Shown: positions 1 through 9,530, numbered from the stretch's first letter. The stretch is DNA of 64,000 nt from Geobacter sp. SVR (GCF_016865365.1 NZ_AP024469.1:496001-560000), one strand, 5' to 3'. Notes: generated by a model from the sequence alone, not told the origin. Program-made: numbers and translations.

Positions 1-773
1 TTCATTGCCACTGCCAGTTCGGCCAACTGGGCGTCGTTCATCAGGGCGAAGTCGTGACTGTGCCGTTTGGGGTAGAGCCGAAGTTCGAACGGCGAACTGG
101 AGGCATAGGGGGTCAGGATCACGTAGTTGGAGAATTCGCGCACCACCCGCTCCCCCTCGCGCAGCTCGAAATTGATCAGGTCGCAGTAGATGCAGCGTTC
201 CTTTTCGGAGAAATACTTGCGGGAAACCCTCAGCGCGGTGGTGGCCACCGGCGGCAGGAGCGGAACGGCGATCAACTGGCTGTGAGAGTGGTGCAGGGTG
301 GCACCGGCCCGGCTGCCGTGGTTCTTGAACAGTACCATGTAGCGGAAACGGGAATCCCGGCGCAGGTCGAGATAGCGGGCACGGTAAGCGGTCAGCACGC
401 CGCTGATCTCGTGGTGCGTCAGGTCGGCCAGGGTGCGGTCGTGATCCGGGGTTTCGATGATCACCTCGTGGGCGCCGATGCCGTTCATCACGTCGTACAG
501 GCCGTAGCCGCGGTTGTTGAGCTCACCTTCGACCCGCAGCGCCGGATACTTGTTGGGTATCACCCGTACGCGCCAGTTGGCCGTATTGGGTGCGCCGCCG
601 GGGCGGATGGCATAGATCTCGGGCGGGGTCTTGTCCTCGTTGCCGTAGCAGAAGGGGCAGGCCAGCATGCCGTCTCCTTCCGGTTCGACCTGAAAATCAC
701 GCGGCCGGCGGCCGCGTTCAGTGGCAATGATTACCCAATGCAGTTTGATCGGGTCCCAGCGTAGTTCGGACAT
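1..773 (-). CDS. galT: Galactose-1-phosphate uridylyltransferase, N-terminal part (cut by window start)
   Basis: The reverse strand reads open from ATG at 773 to the window edge (257 codons, no stop), beginning MSELRWDPIKLHWVIIATER. GalT transfers UMP between UDP-glucose and galactose-1-phosphate (Leloir pathway, cytoplasm). Seen in the sequence: a CPFC metal-site motif near residue 39, a second CIYC near residue 194, and the HIT-type active-site run HHSHSQ near residues 160-165, whose central His would carry the UMP. A GGAG ribosome site precedes the ATG by about 6 bases. The upstream neighbour on the same strand is a GH57 glycosidase, so a glycogen or sugar-nucleotide role is plausible. The C-terminus lies outside the window. 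Confidence 0.88.
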   Translation of the reverse strand, partial: MSELRWDPIKLHWVIIATERGRRPRDFQVEPEGDGMLACPFCYGNEDKTPPEIYAIRPGGAPNTANWRVRVIPNKYPALRVEGELNNRGYGLYDVMNGIGAHEVIIETPDHDRTLADLTHHEISGVLTAYRARYLDLRRDSRFRYMVLFKNHGSRAGATLHHSHSQLIAVPLLPPVATTALRVSRKYFSEKERCIYCDLINFELREGERVVREFSNYVILTPYASSSPFELRLYPKRHSHDFALMNDAQLAELAVAM

Positions 774-785
774 ACAGTCTCCATT

Positions 786-861
786 CAGTGATTGGTGATT
801 GGGGACTGGGGATTGGTAACGGCTTTTACCAGTCCCCGATCACCGGTCCCCAGTCACCGGT
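786..861. repeat. Imperfect inverted repeat between galT and the GH57 gene
   Basis: The spacer contains GGGGACTGGGGATTGGTAA followed by TTACCAGTCCCCGATCACC and a further CCCCAGTCACC. It can fold into a long GC-rich hairpin around 'cggctt'. It has no run of T, so a terminator role is uncertain; it may be a small dispersed palindrome. Confidence 0.45.
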
Positions 862-3054
862 TTAAATCAGCCAGTTATCCAGCTCGATCTCCGGTCCGGC
901 GTAGTACAGCATCAACGGCGCATCCGAAGGCCAGCGGCCGATCTCCTCGTTGTCGCGCACCAGGCTGACGGAGGCGAACAGCTTGCTCCTGGGGGCCAGT
1001 TTGATGCAGTCCAGCGGGATGGCCACCTCGCACACCTTGGAGATGTTCCAGCGGCAGTGACCGCGGGTCGGTATCCAGATGTTGCTGTCCTTGACCTGCA
1101 GCAGGGATTCTTCGCTGCGCATCTGCATCGGGAGGCGGTATTCCCGGTCGCTGATCAGGTGCAGGTTGAGGATGTCGATGTCGCGCAGCAGCCGGGAGAG
1201 GTCCTGAATGCCGTCGATGCGGAAGAAGAGCGTGGTGCGGTTGAAGCCGTAGTAGAAGCTCTGCAGCATGCGGTCGGAGGAATGCATGGCCGAGCCCTGG
1301 CGGGTCAGGTCGTACAGCCCGGCAGCCAGCCATTCGAAGTAGTCGCTGATCCGGCCGTCGATCTCCGGTTCGATGAAGGCGGCCGGTTCGCGCACCAGGC
1401 CGGCCGGACTCTTTTTTTTGATCGGTTCCAGCAATTCGCGGGGCGGGTCCTGCTGCAGCAGTCGATAGACGTTCATCAGGTGCAGGCGGAACAGCCGGTC
1501 GAAGCGGTCGCTGTGGGGTGAAAAATGGTCGTCGCCATACCACCAGAACCAGTCGCTCCCTTCGGCGGCATACAGCGATCGGCAGATCCGCTCGGCAGTT
1601 TCGTCGAAAGGCCCGGAAGGCTCGCCCGCCAGCAGGGCAGCCACTCCCGGGTGGCCGGTAACAGCCGCTTCGCGAGCCTGCGCCAGCAGATCCCAGCCCA
1701 GGTTCTCCTCGGGGTGTCCGATCCAGATGCCGTAGTTGGCGTTGATCCAGGAACCGGGATGGATGCCGTGCAGCCGCCCGTCGAAGCGGGTATGTTCCAG
1801 TACCGCCGAGCAGGTGGTCAGGGTGAGTTCAGGTGACGCGGCGATGTTGGCGTACATCTTCTGGAGGAAGTCGTAGGCGTTGTTTTCATAGTATTCCCAG
1901 GCGTTTTCACCGTCCAGAATGATCGGGATCACCCGCTGGTCGCCGCCGATATGCGACTTGATGGACAGAAGCCGGTTGCAGAAATCCATGGCAGCCCGGT
2001 TGGGGTCCCACTGCGAGTAGGTGAATCCCACCAGGTCGGAGAGCTGGTGGTCGCGGAAAAAGGCCCCCACCTCCCCCTGGGGACCGCTGAAACGCCAGGG
2101 GCGGTACAGGCGCTCCTTATGGTTGCCCAGCCCCCCTTCCATGCTCTTGGACAGAATCTCCTCATCGGTGGCGATCCAGCCGATGCCGCTGTCGGCGATG
2201 ATGGCCAGCGCCTCGTTGCTGACCGAACCTTCCGAAGGCCACATGCCGCGTGGCCTGAAGCCGAAAATTCGCTCGAAGTAGTCAATGCCGCGGCGGATCT
2301 GGGCCCGGGCATCCTCCGGGTGCCGGAAGGGGAGTGTGGGCAGCGTGACGCGCGGCATGGCGGTCTGGGCAATGCGATTGTCACACAACAGCGGCAGGAT
2401 CGGATGGTAGTAGGGAGATACGGCCAGCTCGATCAGCCCCTCCTCGTGGAGCCGCTTATAGAGCGGAACAATGGCCTGCAGCAGCGTGCGCTGGGTGGCG
2501 AACAACAGCGCCTTGTCGGACTCGGAGAAATTCTCCCCCTTGGCCAGCAGTTCGCCGAAAGGGGCAAAGCGGCGCCGGGCCGCCTCTCCGGTCCAGGCCA
2601 GGAAGAACCACACCTGCAGATCGCGCAGGTCCTGGTCGGAAAAATGCCGCACCCGGTCGCGGGCGCTGCCCGGCTTGCCCTCGCCCGCCATGTAGAGCAG
2701 CTCCAGGTAGCGCTGGGCCGGCTCGATCATACGCTGGCGGTTGGCCGAGAAGAAGTTCTCCAGCAGGAAGATGCGATCTTCCTCACCCAGGGTGGCGGGA
2801 TCGGCCATACCTTTCAGCAGGAACGGGTCCACGGCGTCGCCGGCGGCATATTCCAGCAGCTGCTCGATCAGCGACGGCACCAGGTTGAACACCGCCCGGG
2901 CGCCGGGGGTGTCCTCCACGATGGCCGGCATGTCGAAGTAATCCTTGATGCCGTGCAGGTAGGTCCAGGGGAGCGCGTATTCGTTCTTGAGCGGGTCCTT
3001 GTAGTACGGCTGGTGCATGTGCCATATGATGACCACGTCGAGGGGGGCTGACAT
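862..3054 (-). CDS. Glycoside hydrolase family 57 (alpha-amylase/branching-enzyme type)
   Basis: 730 residues, cytoplasmic (no signal peptide). GH57 enzymes cleave or rearrange alpha-glucans by a retaining mechanism. The family's conserved regions are visible: HMHQP at residues 12-16, the nucleophile region MWPSEGSVSNEAL near residue 270, and the acid/base region ILDGENAWEYY near residue 380. The C-terminal 200 residues form an additional domain also found in long GH57 members. It sits between galT and a sugar-nucleotide enzyme on the same strand, which fits glycogen or maltodextrin turnover. Exact specificity (amylase, amylopullulanase or glucanotransferase) cannot be told from sequence alone. 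The ATG at 3054 follows a CGGAGGAG ribosome site. Confidence 0.85.
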   Translation of the reverse strand: MSAPLDVVIIWHMHQPYYKDPLKNEYALPWTYLHGIKDYFDMPAIVEDTPGARAVFNLVPSLIEQLLEYAAGDAVDPFLLKGMADPATLGEEDRIFLLENFFSANRQRMIEPAQRYLELLYMAGEGKPGSARDRVRHFSDQDLRDLQVWFFLAWTGEAARRRFAPFGELLAKGENFSESDKALLFATQRTLLQAIVPLYKRLHEEGLIELAVSPYYHPILPLLCDNRIAQTAMPRVTLPTLPFRHPEDARAQIRRGIDYFERIFGFRPRGMWPSEGSVSNEALAIIADSGIGWIATDEEILSKSMEGGLGNHKERLYRPWRFSGPQGEVGAFFRDHQLSDLVGFTYSQWDPNRAAMDFCNRLLSIKSHIGGDQRVIPIILDGENAWEYYENNAYDFLQKMYANIAASPELTLTTCSAVLEHTRFDGRLHGIHPGSWINANYGIWIGHPEENLGWDLLAQAREAAVTGHPGVAALLAGEPSGPFDETAERICRSLYAAEGSDWFWWYGDDHFSPHSDRFDRLFRLHLMNVYRLLQQDPPRELLEPIKKKSPAGLVREPAAFIEPEIDGRISDYFEWLAAGLYDLTRQGSAMHSSDRMLQSFYYGFNRTTLFFRIDGIQDLSRLLRDIDILNLHLISDREYRLPMQMRSEESLLQVKDSNIWIPTRGHCRWNISKVCEVAIPLDCIKLAPRSKLFASVSLVRDNEEIGRWPSDAPLMLYYAGPEIELDNWLI

Positions 3055-3079
3055 CGGGTATACGACTCCTCCGGAGGCA

Positions 3080-3119
3080 GGTTAAGGTTAAGGCTAAGGT
3101 TAAGGCTAAGGTTAAGGAG
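3080..3119. repeat. Short TTAAGG/CTAAGG hexamer tandem repeat
   Basis: About six to seven units of GGTTAA/GGCTAA run from 3080 to 3119, followed to 3170 by partly complementary CAACCTCAACCTTGACC units. The block lies in the spacer upstream of the GH57 start and downstream of the nucleotidyltransferase fusion. The two halves can pair as an imperfect hairpin. No gene is seen in the 124-base spacer. Confidence 0.7.
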
Positions 3120-3178
3120 GTCAAGGTTTGAGAGTTAAGGATTTTCCTCAACCTCAACCTTGACCTTGACCTGCTCCT

Positions 3179-5686
3179 CTATTCCAGCTCTTTCTTCCAG
3201 TTTTCGACCTTCTTCTGATATTCAGCGAGCAGCCGGTGGGCCGTTTTCTGGTCCTTGGCCTCGGCCACGATGTGCACGCAGGGGAAATACTGGTCCGGCA
3301 GCACCAGCACCCACTCGTCGCCGAAATGGACCTTGATGCCGTCGATGAAGGTGGCTTCCTTGTCCAGGCTGTCCTCGCTCATCTTGCGCATGATGCCCCC
3401 CTTCATCTCCCAGACGCAGGGCAGGCTGGTCTGCAGGTAGGCCGACGCCGGCGCCTCGACCAGGGCCCGTGAGAGCGGGATACCCACCGAGGCGCCCAGC
3501 TCGATCAGCCGGGCAATGGCGAACATGCCGTCAAAGGCGGCCTGGAAGCGGGGCAGGGCGAAGCGTCCGTCGGTGGAGCCGGCCAGGATTACCTCGGTGG
3601 AACTGGCCGCTTCCAGCATGGCGCGGTCGCTGCTCTTGGTGCGGGTAACCTGGCAGCGTTTCTGGACCGCCATCTGCTCGATGTTGGAAGGGGCCTGCAC
3701 CGGCACCGCGATGACCCCTTTCTGGCCGCTTCTGAGCGTCAGGTTGGTCATCAGGGTCAGCAGTTCGATGCCGTCCAGGATGCGGCCGGTCTCGTCCAGG
3801 AGAGTGATCGCCTCGGCCGTGGGATCGAGCCAGAAGCCGGCCTGGGCATTCAGCGAATTGACGATCTTGGAGAGCTGTTCCAGGGCGGGCTGCTTCTCCA
3901 TGGTCCGCTTGACGCCGCGGCCTTCGTCCACATAGGCGTTCAGAGCGATGACATTGCAGCCCAGTTCGTTGAGAATCAGCGGCAGTATCTGGCTGGCAGG
4001 TGAGTAGTTGAAATCGATCACCACCGTCCAGGCCGCCTTCTTGAGCACTTCCCGGTCCAGGGCCCGCAGGAATCCCTCGCGATAGAAGTCGGCCACGTTG
4101 TTGATGTCGGTGATGGCACCCGGTTCGCTGTGGTGGGCTCGGCGGAAGTTCTCCTTGTAGAAGATACGCTCCGCGTTTTTGGCCATGCTGCTGGAGAAGT
4201 CCAGACCGTCGCCGTCCAGAAAGACGATCTCCATGGAGGTCGGATCGTCCTGCCCCTGACGGAAATGAAATCCCCCCACCTCGCCGAAGGTCTTGAGCTT
4301 GTAGCGCAGAAGCGGCAGGGAGGTCATCTTCATGTCGCGCACATTGACCCCGGCCGAAAGGATGCCCCCCACAAAGCTGCGCTTGAGCATGCGCGAAGAA
4401 CGGTTCGAGTCGCGGCCGGCCAGCACGAAGCTCCCCTTGGGAAGGGTGGTGCCATAGGCGCAGCCGAGCTTGGCGCAGAATTCCGGTGTCAGTTCAACAT
4501 TGGAAAGCCCTTTGATGATGGCTCCTTCGAAGAGCGACTTTTTCCACTTTTCTCCCCAGATCATATTGGAGGTGACGATCGAGCCGGCTTCGATCAGCTT
4601 GCGGGGCCAGATCTTGACGTCGGCCTTGATGACCGCCTCGTCCCCGATGGAGGTGTCGTCCGCCACGATGACCCCCTCCTCCAGGTGGGCGCTTTGACCG
4701 ATGCGCACGTTGGTGCAGACCACGCTGTCGACGATGCGCGCACCCTTTTTGACGTAGGCATTGTCCCAGATCACGCAGCGCGACAGCCGCACCCCGCGCT
4801 CGATGGTGCAGTTGCGGCCGATGACCGAATCCTTGATGTGCACCCCTCCCTGAACCTGGGTGTTGTCTCCCACCACCACGGTCCCTTCCAGGCCGGAGGC
4901 ATCCTCCAGAGTGACGTCGGCGCCGATCCGCAGGTCCTTGCCCACGAAATCCTGCTTGGGCTCGTCGATCTTCAGGTTGACCTTGCCCCGGAAGATGTCG
5001 TGATAGGCCTCACGGTAGGAATCGGTATTGCCGATGTCGCGCCAGTAACCCTTGGCCGGGAAGCCGAACAGCGGGTCCTTGTTTTCCAGCATGGACGGGA
5101 ACAGGTCCTGCGAAAAATCGAAATTCTCCCCGTCGGGAATATAGCGGAAGATATCCGGTTCCAGTACGTAGATGCCGGTATTGATAGTGTCCGAGATGAC
5201 CTCGCCCCAGCCCGGCTTCTCCAGGAACTGGGTGATGCGCTTGTCCTTGTCGGTAATGACCACCCCGAACTGGAGCGGGTCTTTGACCGAGGTCAGGGTG
5301 ATGGTGGCCATGGCCTTTTTGTCGTTATGGAAATCGATCACCTTTTTCAGGTTGAAGTCGGTCAAAAGATCGCCGCTGATGACCAGGAAGCGCTCCTTCA
5401 GGTATTTCTCGGCCGCCTTGACTGCGCCGGCAGTGCCCATATCCTGCAGCGGCGTCACGTAGGTGATCTTGACGCCGAAATCCGAGCCGTCCCGGAAGAA
5501 TTTCTTGATCACCTCCGGCTGGTGGTAGAGCAGCATCACCAGGTCGGTGATGTCATGTTTTTTGAGCAGTTCCACGATGTGGAGCATGATCGGGCGGTTG
5601 AACAGTGGAATCATCGGTTTGGGAAGGCTGCTGGTGAGTGGCTGGATCCGCGTTCCGAACCCGCCGGCCATGATGACTGCTTTCAT
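3179..5686 (-). CDS. Sugar-1-phosphate nucleotidyltransferase / phosphohexomutase-like fusion
   Basis: 835 residues in three parts. Residues 1-235 are a nucleotidyltransferase: MAGGFGTRIQPLTSSLPKPM carries the nucleotide-binding loop and the Lys of the PKPM motif, and GDLLTDF the metal Asp. Residues 250-375 are a left-handed beta-helix of hexapeptide repeats. Residues 380-835 are related to phosphomannomutase/phosphoglucomutase. The mutase part looks degenerate: GGFHFRQGQDDP stands where the phosphoserine motif TASHNP would be, and no DGDxDR metal loop is present. The nucleotidyltransferase probably makes GDP-mannose or a similar sugar nucleotide, while the mutase domain is likely inactive or regulatory (inference). 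Cytoplasmic. The ATG at 5686 follows AAGGAG. Confidence 0.82.
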   Translation of the reverse strand: MKAVIMAGGFGTRIQPLTSSLPKPMIPLFNRPIMLHIVELLKKHDITDLVMLLYHQPEVIKKFFRDGSDFGVKITYVTPLQDMGTAGAVKAAEKYLKERFLVISGDLLTDFNLKKVIDFHNDKKAMATITLTSVKDPLQFGVVITDKDKRITQFLEKPGWGEVISDTINTGIYVLEPDIFRYIPDGENFDFSQDLFPSMLENKDPLFGFPAKGYWRDIGNTDSYREAYHDIFRGKVNLKIDEPKQDFVGKDLRIGADVTLEDASGLEGTVVVGDNTQVQGGVHIKDSVIGRNCTIERGVRLSRCVIWDNAYVKKGARIVDSVVCTNVRIGQSAHLEEGVIVADDTSIGDEAVIKADVKIWPRKLIEAGSIVTSNMIWGEKWKKSLFEGAIIKGLSNVELTPEFCAKLGCAYGTTLPKGSFVLAGRDSNRSSRMLKRSFVGGILSAGVNVRDMKMTSLPLLRYKLKTFGEVGGFHFRQGQDDPTSMEIVFLDGDGLDFSSSMAKNAERIFYKENFRRAHHSEPGAITDINNVADFYREGFLRALDREVLKKAAWTVVIDFNYSPASQILPLILNELGCNVIALNAYVDEGRGVKRTMEKQPALEQLSKIVNSLNAQAGFWLDPTAEAITLLDETGRILDGIELLTLMTNLTLRSGQKGVIAVPVQAPSNIEQMAVQKRCQVTRTKSSDRAMLEAASSTEVILAGSTDGRFALPRFQAAFDGMFAIARLIELGASVGIPLSRALVEAPASAYLQTSLPCVWEMKGGIMRKMSEDSLDKEATFIDGIKVHFGDEWVLVLPDQYFPCVHIVAEAKDQKTAHRLLAEYQKKVENWKKELE

Positions 5687-5757
5687 AATGCGCGGCTCCT
5701 TATTGATTGAATTTCAATACAAAACGCCCGATGCAGCCGGAAGGCAAGGCCCTCCCG

Positions 5758-6138
5758 TCACTGCCCGCCCCTGGCCCGCTGGGTCTTTTTGGCCAGCACC
5801 CGCGCGATTTCCTGCTTCAGCTCGCTCAGGTCGCCGGATTTGACAATATACCCGTCCGCCAGCCAGGCCGAAAAATCGTCCTTGTAGCAGGAAAAGGCGG
5901 AGCAGAGCACCACCGGCATGTCGTGCCGTTCCTTCACCAGTTTCTGCAGCAGATCGATGCCGCTCTCGTTTTTAAGTTTTATATCCAGCACTGCCAGATC
6001 GAACTCCATCTGCTGGAGTTTTTCGATCGCCTCGGCAGTGCCGGCGGCGGTCACCACTTCATAGCCCTCCTCGGACAGCTCCTCTGCATAAAGAATGCGG
6101 ATGTTGGCCTCATCGTCGACTACCAGTATCCTGCTCAT
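5758..6138 (-). CDS. Single-domain response regulator (CheY-like)
   Basis: 126 residues, only a receiver domain: acidic pair VVDDE at residues 6-10, phospho-acceptor Asp in LAVLDIKL, Ser/Thr-like switch in VVLCSAF and Lys in YIVKSGDL. It has no output domain, so it acts by protein contact or in a phosphorelay. The start ATG at 6138 overlaps the TGA of the upstream histidine kinase gene (TCATGAG), so the two are co-translated and are almost certainly cognate partners. An earlier in-frame start near 6246 would lie inside the kinase gene and would add a non-homologous tail, so 6138 was chosen. Confidence 0.85.
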   Translation of the reverse strand: MSRILVVDDEANIRILYAEELSEEGYEVVTAAGTAEAIEKLQQMEFDLAVLDIKLKNESGIDLLQKLVKERHDMPVVLCSAFSCYKDDFSAWLADGYIVKSGDLSELKQEIARVLAKKTQRARGGQ

Positions 6139-7757
6139 GACGGCTCCTCCTTGCGTGTGGGAAGTGTGATTGAATAGGTGGTGCCTCCGTCGGGGGATGC
6201 CAGGACAACCAGCGGTATGCCCTGCTTCTCCAGCATGGTCTTGCACAGCGCAAGTCCCAGCCCCGATCCCATGTCATGCGTTATGGCAAAAGGGGTCAGA
6301 AGCGCCTCCAGTTCCTCCTGGGCAATGTTGTGCCCCTTGTTCTCGATCGTGATGCGGATGGCGCCCTCCACCTCATTGGCCTGCACGGTGATGGTCTCTC
6401 CGGCCTGGCCGTCGATGTCGTTGGCGATCAGGGTCCGCACGCAGTAAGAGACCTGCTTGAAATCGATATAGGCCAGCGGCAGGGAGTCACGGCGTTCGAA
6501 GCGGCATTCGCAGCCCTTCTCGACCAGCAGGTCGTGCACATCCCGGATGGATGTTTCGATCAGCTGGTTGGCATCCCAGAAATCCTTGGTCGGATAGAGC
6601 GAGTCGGAATAATTCAGGATCTCGTCCAGTACCCCCTCAAGCTGGCGGGCCTCACCGACGATGGATTCGATGAAGTCGCGCTTGGGGTCGCTTTCTGGTG
6701 TGCTTTTGAGGATCGAGCGGGCGAATCCGCCGATGATCATCAGCGGATTGCGGATGGAATGGGCGATGCTGGAGGTGATACGCCCCACCAGGGCCATTTT
6801 TTCCATCCTGACGATCAGCTCCTGCTGGTCCCGCAGTTTGTTGCTGGCCTCGGTGACGCGGCTGAGTTCGACCTGCAGTCGCTCGTAGAGCGAGGCGCGC
6901 TCGATCGCAAAGGCCACCGGAAAGGTGAAGGTTTCCAGGGAACGCATGTCCCCTTCGGTAATGGGGCGGTGGGTGATGCAGTTGTCGGCGATGATCATGC
7001 CAACCCTGCGGTTGCGGGAAATGAGCGGCATCAGCAGAAAGGTGTCCACGCCTAGCAGATGCGCGATGGCAGGATCGACTTCCGGGTGATTGAAGGCGTT
7101 TTCCACCAGCAGCGGGGCCTTGCTGTCGAGGGTCCTGACCATGATGTGGCCGGTATCGTCCAGGGGAATTGTCAGGCGATCCAGAATATACTGGAATTTG
7201 AGGCGTTCGGAGGTCAGCTTGTTGCGTCGGAAGGTCTGGGCCAGGGTCTGAAGATCCATGTCGTTGCGTGAGATCTCGTCCCAGGTGCTGTTGGCTTCTT
7301 CGGAGTTGAGCGGGCCGATGGCCTGATGCCCTTTGAGGATGCTGCTTTCGCGGTCCACCAGCAGCAGAAAGGCGCGGTTCATGCCGAAACCCTTGCCGGC
7401 GGTGATGGCGGTCAGGGCCACCGACAGAACCTCGTCCAGGTCCACGGAACTCTGCAGGACCGATCCGAGCTCGTGCAGGAAACGGACCTGCAGGGTCTTA
7501 CTGTCGAGAAAGCTGACCAGGGACTGGATCTGGGTTTTCTGGTGCTGGTATTCGCTGTGAACCAGAGAGATTACCGGCGCCAGCGGATGGCCGCTTTCCC
7601 GAAAGCAGGCCAGGTCGTGCTTGAACCGGTCGCAGTCGCAGCATTTTTCCAGGATACGGCGCCGCTGGGAAAACAGCAGATCCTCATCCCCTGCATGGAT
7701 GTTCGGGCATTCGCCCATTGCAACACTGACTCTGTTCCAGCAGCATTCCCAATCCAA
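6135..7757 (-). CDS. GAF-domain sensor histidine kinase with Cys-rich N-terminus
   Basis: 540 residues, no membrane segment, so a cytoplasmic sensor. Residues 1-50 hold a Cys cluster (ECCWN, GECPN, KCCDCDRF, ACF) that could bind metal or an FeS cluster. Residues 95-290 form a GAF-type domain, followed by a short coiled coil, the HisKA box SIAHSIRNPLMII near residue 335, and a HATPase with GSGLGLALCKTML. A TTG start at 7757 is preferred because CAGGGGAAA lies just upstream and it retains the Cys cluster typical of the N-terminus. It overlaps the receiver gene by 4 bases. The signal is unknown; redox or metal sensing is an inference from the cysteines. Confidence 0.82.
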   Translation of the reverse strand: MDWECCWNRVSVAMGECPNIHAGDEDLLFSQRRRILEKCCDCDRFKHDLACFRESGHPLAPVISLVHSEYQHQKTQIQSLVSFLDSKTLQVRFLHELGSVLQSSVDLDEVLSVALTAITAGKGFGMNRAFLLLVDRESSILKGHQAIGPLNSEEANSTWDEISRNDMDLQTLAQTFRRNKLTSERLKFQYILDRLTIPLDDTGHIMVRTLDSKAPLLVENAFNHPEVDPAIAHLLGVDTFLLMPLISRNRRVGMIIADNCITHRPITEGDMRSLETFTFPVAFAIERASLYERLQVELSRVTEASNKLRDQQELIVRMEKMALVGRITSSIAHSIRNPLMIIGGFARSILKSTPESDPKRDFIESIVGEARQLEGVLDEILNYSDSLYPTKDFWDANQLIETSIRDVHDLLVEKGCECRFERRDSLPLAYIDFKQVSYCVRTLIANDIDGQAGETITVQANEVEGAIRITIENKGHNIAQEELEALLTPFAITHDMGSGLGLALCKTMLEKQGIPLVVLASPDGGTTYSITLPTRKEEPS

Positions 7758-7889
7758 GCAGTTTCCCCTGTTTTCAGTAGTAAAGTTTAATTATACCGGA
7801 AAACACAGGTGCTTCAATAGCAGGGGCCGGGGGCTCTAAAAGCTTTGAGTGCTTTTGACTTTCCCGGTCCCTGATTCCTGACGAGTCTC

Positions 7890-8051
7890 TAGCAGATTGT
7901 TGACATTCTCAGGTTGTTCAAAAATGGGCAGATCGTCGCACCCGCAGGAGGCCCCGCGGAGGCGTAGCACCCAAGGGTGTAAACAGCGCTACGCCGCACA
8001 AGGTGGCTGACGAGGACGGCGGCGAGATGCCCGTTTTTCAACAACCTTCTA
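7890..8051 (+). repeat. Dispersed inverted-repeat element, copy 1
   Basis: About 160 bases beginning TAGCAGATTGTTGACATTC and ending TTTTTCAACAACCTTCTA. Its inner ends, GGTTGTTCAAAAATGGGC and the complement of GCCCGTTTTTCAACAACC, form imperfect terminal inverted repeats of about 27 bp. An internal GGCGTAGC/GCTACGCC palindrome is also present. Three more copies occur at 9657, 40688 and 51929. The terminal CTA is the complement of the cysS stop codon. No coding capacity. It fills most of the spacer between 7758 and 8048; the rest is featureless. Confidence 0.85.
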
Positions 8052-9530
8052 CTTCACGTTCCAGGTGGTGCCCTGGGGCGAGTCCAGCAGTTGAATCCCC
8101 TTGGCCAGCAGCAGGTCCCGGATTTCGTCGCTGCGCTTGAAATCCCTGGCCTTGCGCGCCTCGGCCCGCTCCGCGATCAGGCCTTCTATTTCTGCGGGGG
8201 TGATGTCGATTCCGGCGCTCCGGGCACTCCTGATGTTCTCCAGCCAATCCGCCGGACGGCTGCCGAACAGCCCCAGTACGCTGCCGGTCTCGGTGAAGCG
8301 CTGGCGTACATGGCTGATCAGAGAGAGTGCTGCCGGTGCGGGTTCCGGGGTTTCAGCCAGAAAACGGTTGGCGGCGCGGACCGTTTCGAACAGCACCCCC
8401 AGGGCTTGTGCTGAGTTGAAGTCATCGTCCATTGCCTCAACGAAGCGGGGGACCATCTGCACGGACTTCTCCCGCAGTTCTGCCCCTGCTGCGGAAAACG
8501 ATGCGGCCGGCGGCAGCTCCCCGGATGCCGGGCGCTCTCCCAGAACGTCGTCCAGGGCCGCCAAACAGGCATAGATCCGTTCCAGGCCGGCCTGGGCCTC
8601 GCTCAGGTTCTGGTCGGAGAAATCGATCGGCGAGCGGTAGTGGGCCGAAAGGATGAAAAAGCGCAGCGTCTCGGCATCGAACTTGTCCAGCACCTCGCGG
8701 ATGGTGAAGAAGTTGCCCAGGGACTTGCTCATTTTTTCGGAATTGATGTTGACGAAGCCGTTGTGCAGCCAGTAGCGCACGAACTGGCAGCCGTTGGCCG
8801 CCTCGCTCTGCGCGATCTCGTTTTCGTGGTGCGGGAAGATCAGGTCCTTGCCGCCACCGTGAAAGTCGAAGGTTTTGCCGAGGAACTCCATGCTCATGGC
8901 CGAACATTCAATGTGCCAGCCCGGCCGCCCCTCGCCCCAGGGGGACTGCCACCATGGTTCGCCCGGCTTGGAGCCCTTCCACAGGGCAAAGTCCATGGGA
9001 TTGCGTTTCTTCTCCCCCACCTCGACCCGGGCACCGGCCTGCATCTCCTCCAGGTTGCGCTTGGAGAGCTTGAGATAGTCGGTAAAGGTGTCCACCGCGA
9101 AATAGACGTCGCCGTCGGAAGGGTAGGCGTGCCCCCGCGCGATCAGGGCCTCGATGATGGCGATGATGCCGCCGATATGGTCGGTTGCCTTCGGCTCAAC
9201 CGTCGGCTTGGCCAGTCCGAGGCGCCCCATATCCTCGTCAAAGGCCTCGATGTAGCGGTCGGCGATGGTGCGGTAGTCGACACCCTCCTGGTTGGCGCGT
9301 TTGATGATCTTGTCGTCGATGTCGGTGTAGTTGCGGACATAGGTGACATCGTAGCCGGCATACTTCAGGTAGCGGTAGATGATGTCGAAGACGATGTTGG
9401 CGCGGGCGTGGCCGATGTGGCAGTAATCGTAGACCGTGACTCCGCAGACGTACAGGCCGGCTTTGCCCGGCACCAGCGGCACGAAATTTTCCTTCTCACC
9501 GGTGAGGGTATTGTAGATGCGTAATGCCAT
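8049..9530 (-). CDS. cysS: Cysteinyl-tRNA synthetase
   Basis: 493 residues, class I aminoacyl-tRNA synthetase that charges tRNA-Cys with cysteine in the cytoplasm. Visible signatures are the zinc Cys in YVCGVTVYD (residues 27-35), the HIGH box in CHIGHAR (residues 37-43), zinc ligands in IECSAMSME and [10 protein letters not shown], and KMSKSLGN near residue 267. The C-terminal DALR and anticodon-binding region is complete and length is normal for the family. ATG at 9530 follows AGGAG. The stop codon TAG is the complement of the last three bases of a dispersed repeat element, suggesting the native 3' end was trimmed or replaced by the insertion. Confidence 0.95.
   Translation of the reverse strand: MALRIYNTLTGEKENFVPLVPGKAGLYVCGVTVYDYCHIGHARANIVFDIIYRYLKYAGYDVTYVRNYTDIDDKIIKRANQEGVDYRTIADRYIEAFDEDMGRLGLAKPTVEPKATDHIGGIIAIIEALIARGHAYPSDGDVYFAVDTFTDYLKLSKRNLEEMQAGARVEVGEKKRNPMDFALWKGSKPGEPWWQSPWGEGRPGWHIECSAMSMEFLGKTFDFHGGGKDLIFPHHENEIAQSEAANGCQFVRYWLHNGFVNINSEKMSKSLGNFFTIREVLDKFDAETLRFFILSAHYRSPIDFSDQNLSEAQAGLERIYACLAALDDVLGERPASGELPPAASFSAAGAELREKSVQMVPRFVEAMDDDFNSAQALGVLFETVRAANRFLAETPEPAPAALSLISHVRQRFTETGSVLGLFGSRPADWLENIRSARSAGIDITPAEIEGLIAERAEARKARDFKRSDEIRDLLLAKGIQLLDSPQGTTWNVK

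Noticed and set aside
54-764. Plus-strand open frame of 236 codons at the window start
   Set aside because: It is the antisense of the galT gene, which reads through to the window edge with clear GalT motifs.
4130-5710. Plus-strand open frame of 526 codons
   Set aside because: Antisense to the nucleotidyltransferase fusion; its composition is that of a GC-rich shadow frame and it has no domain.
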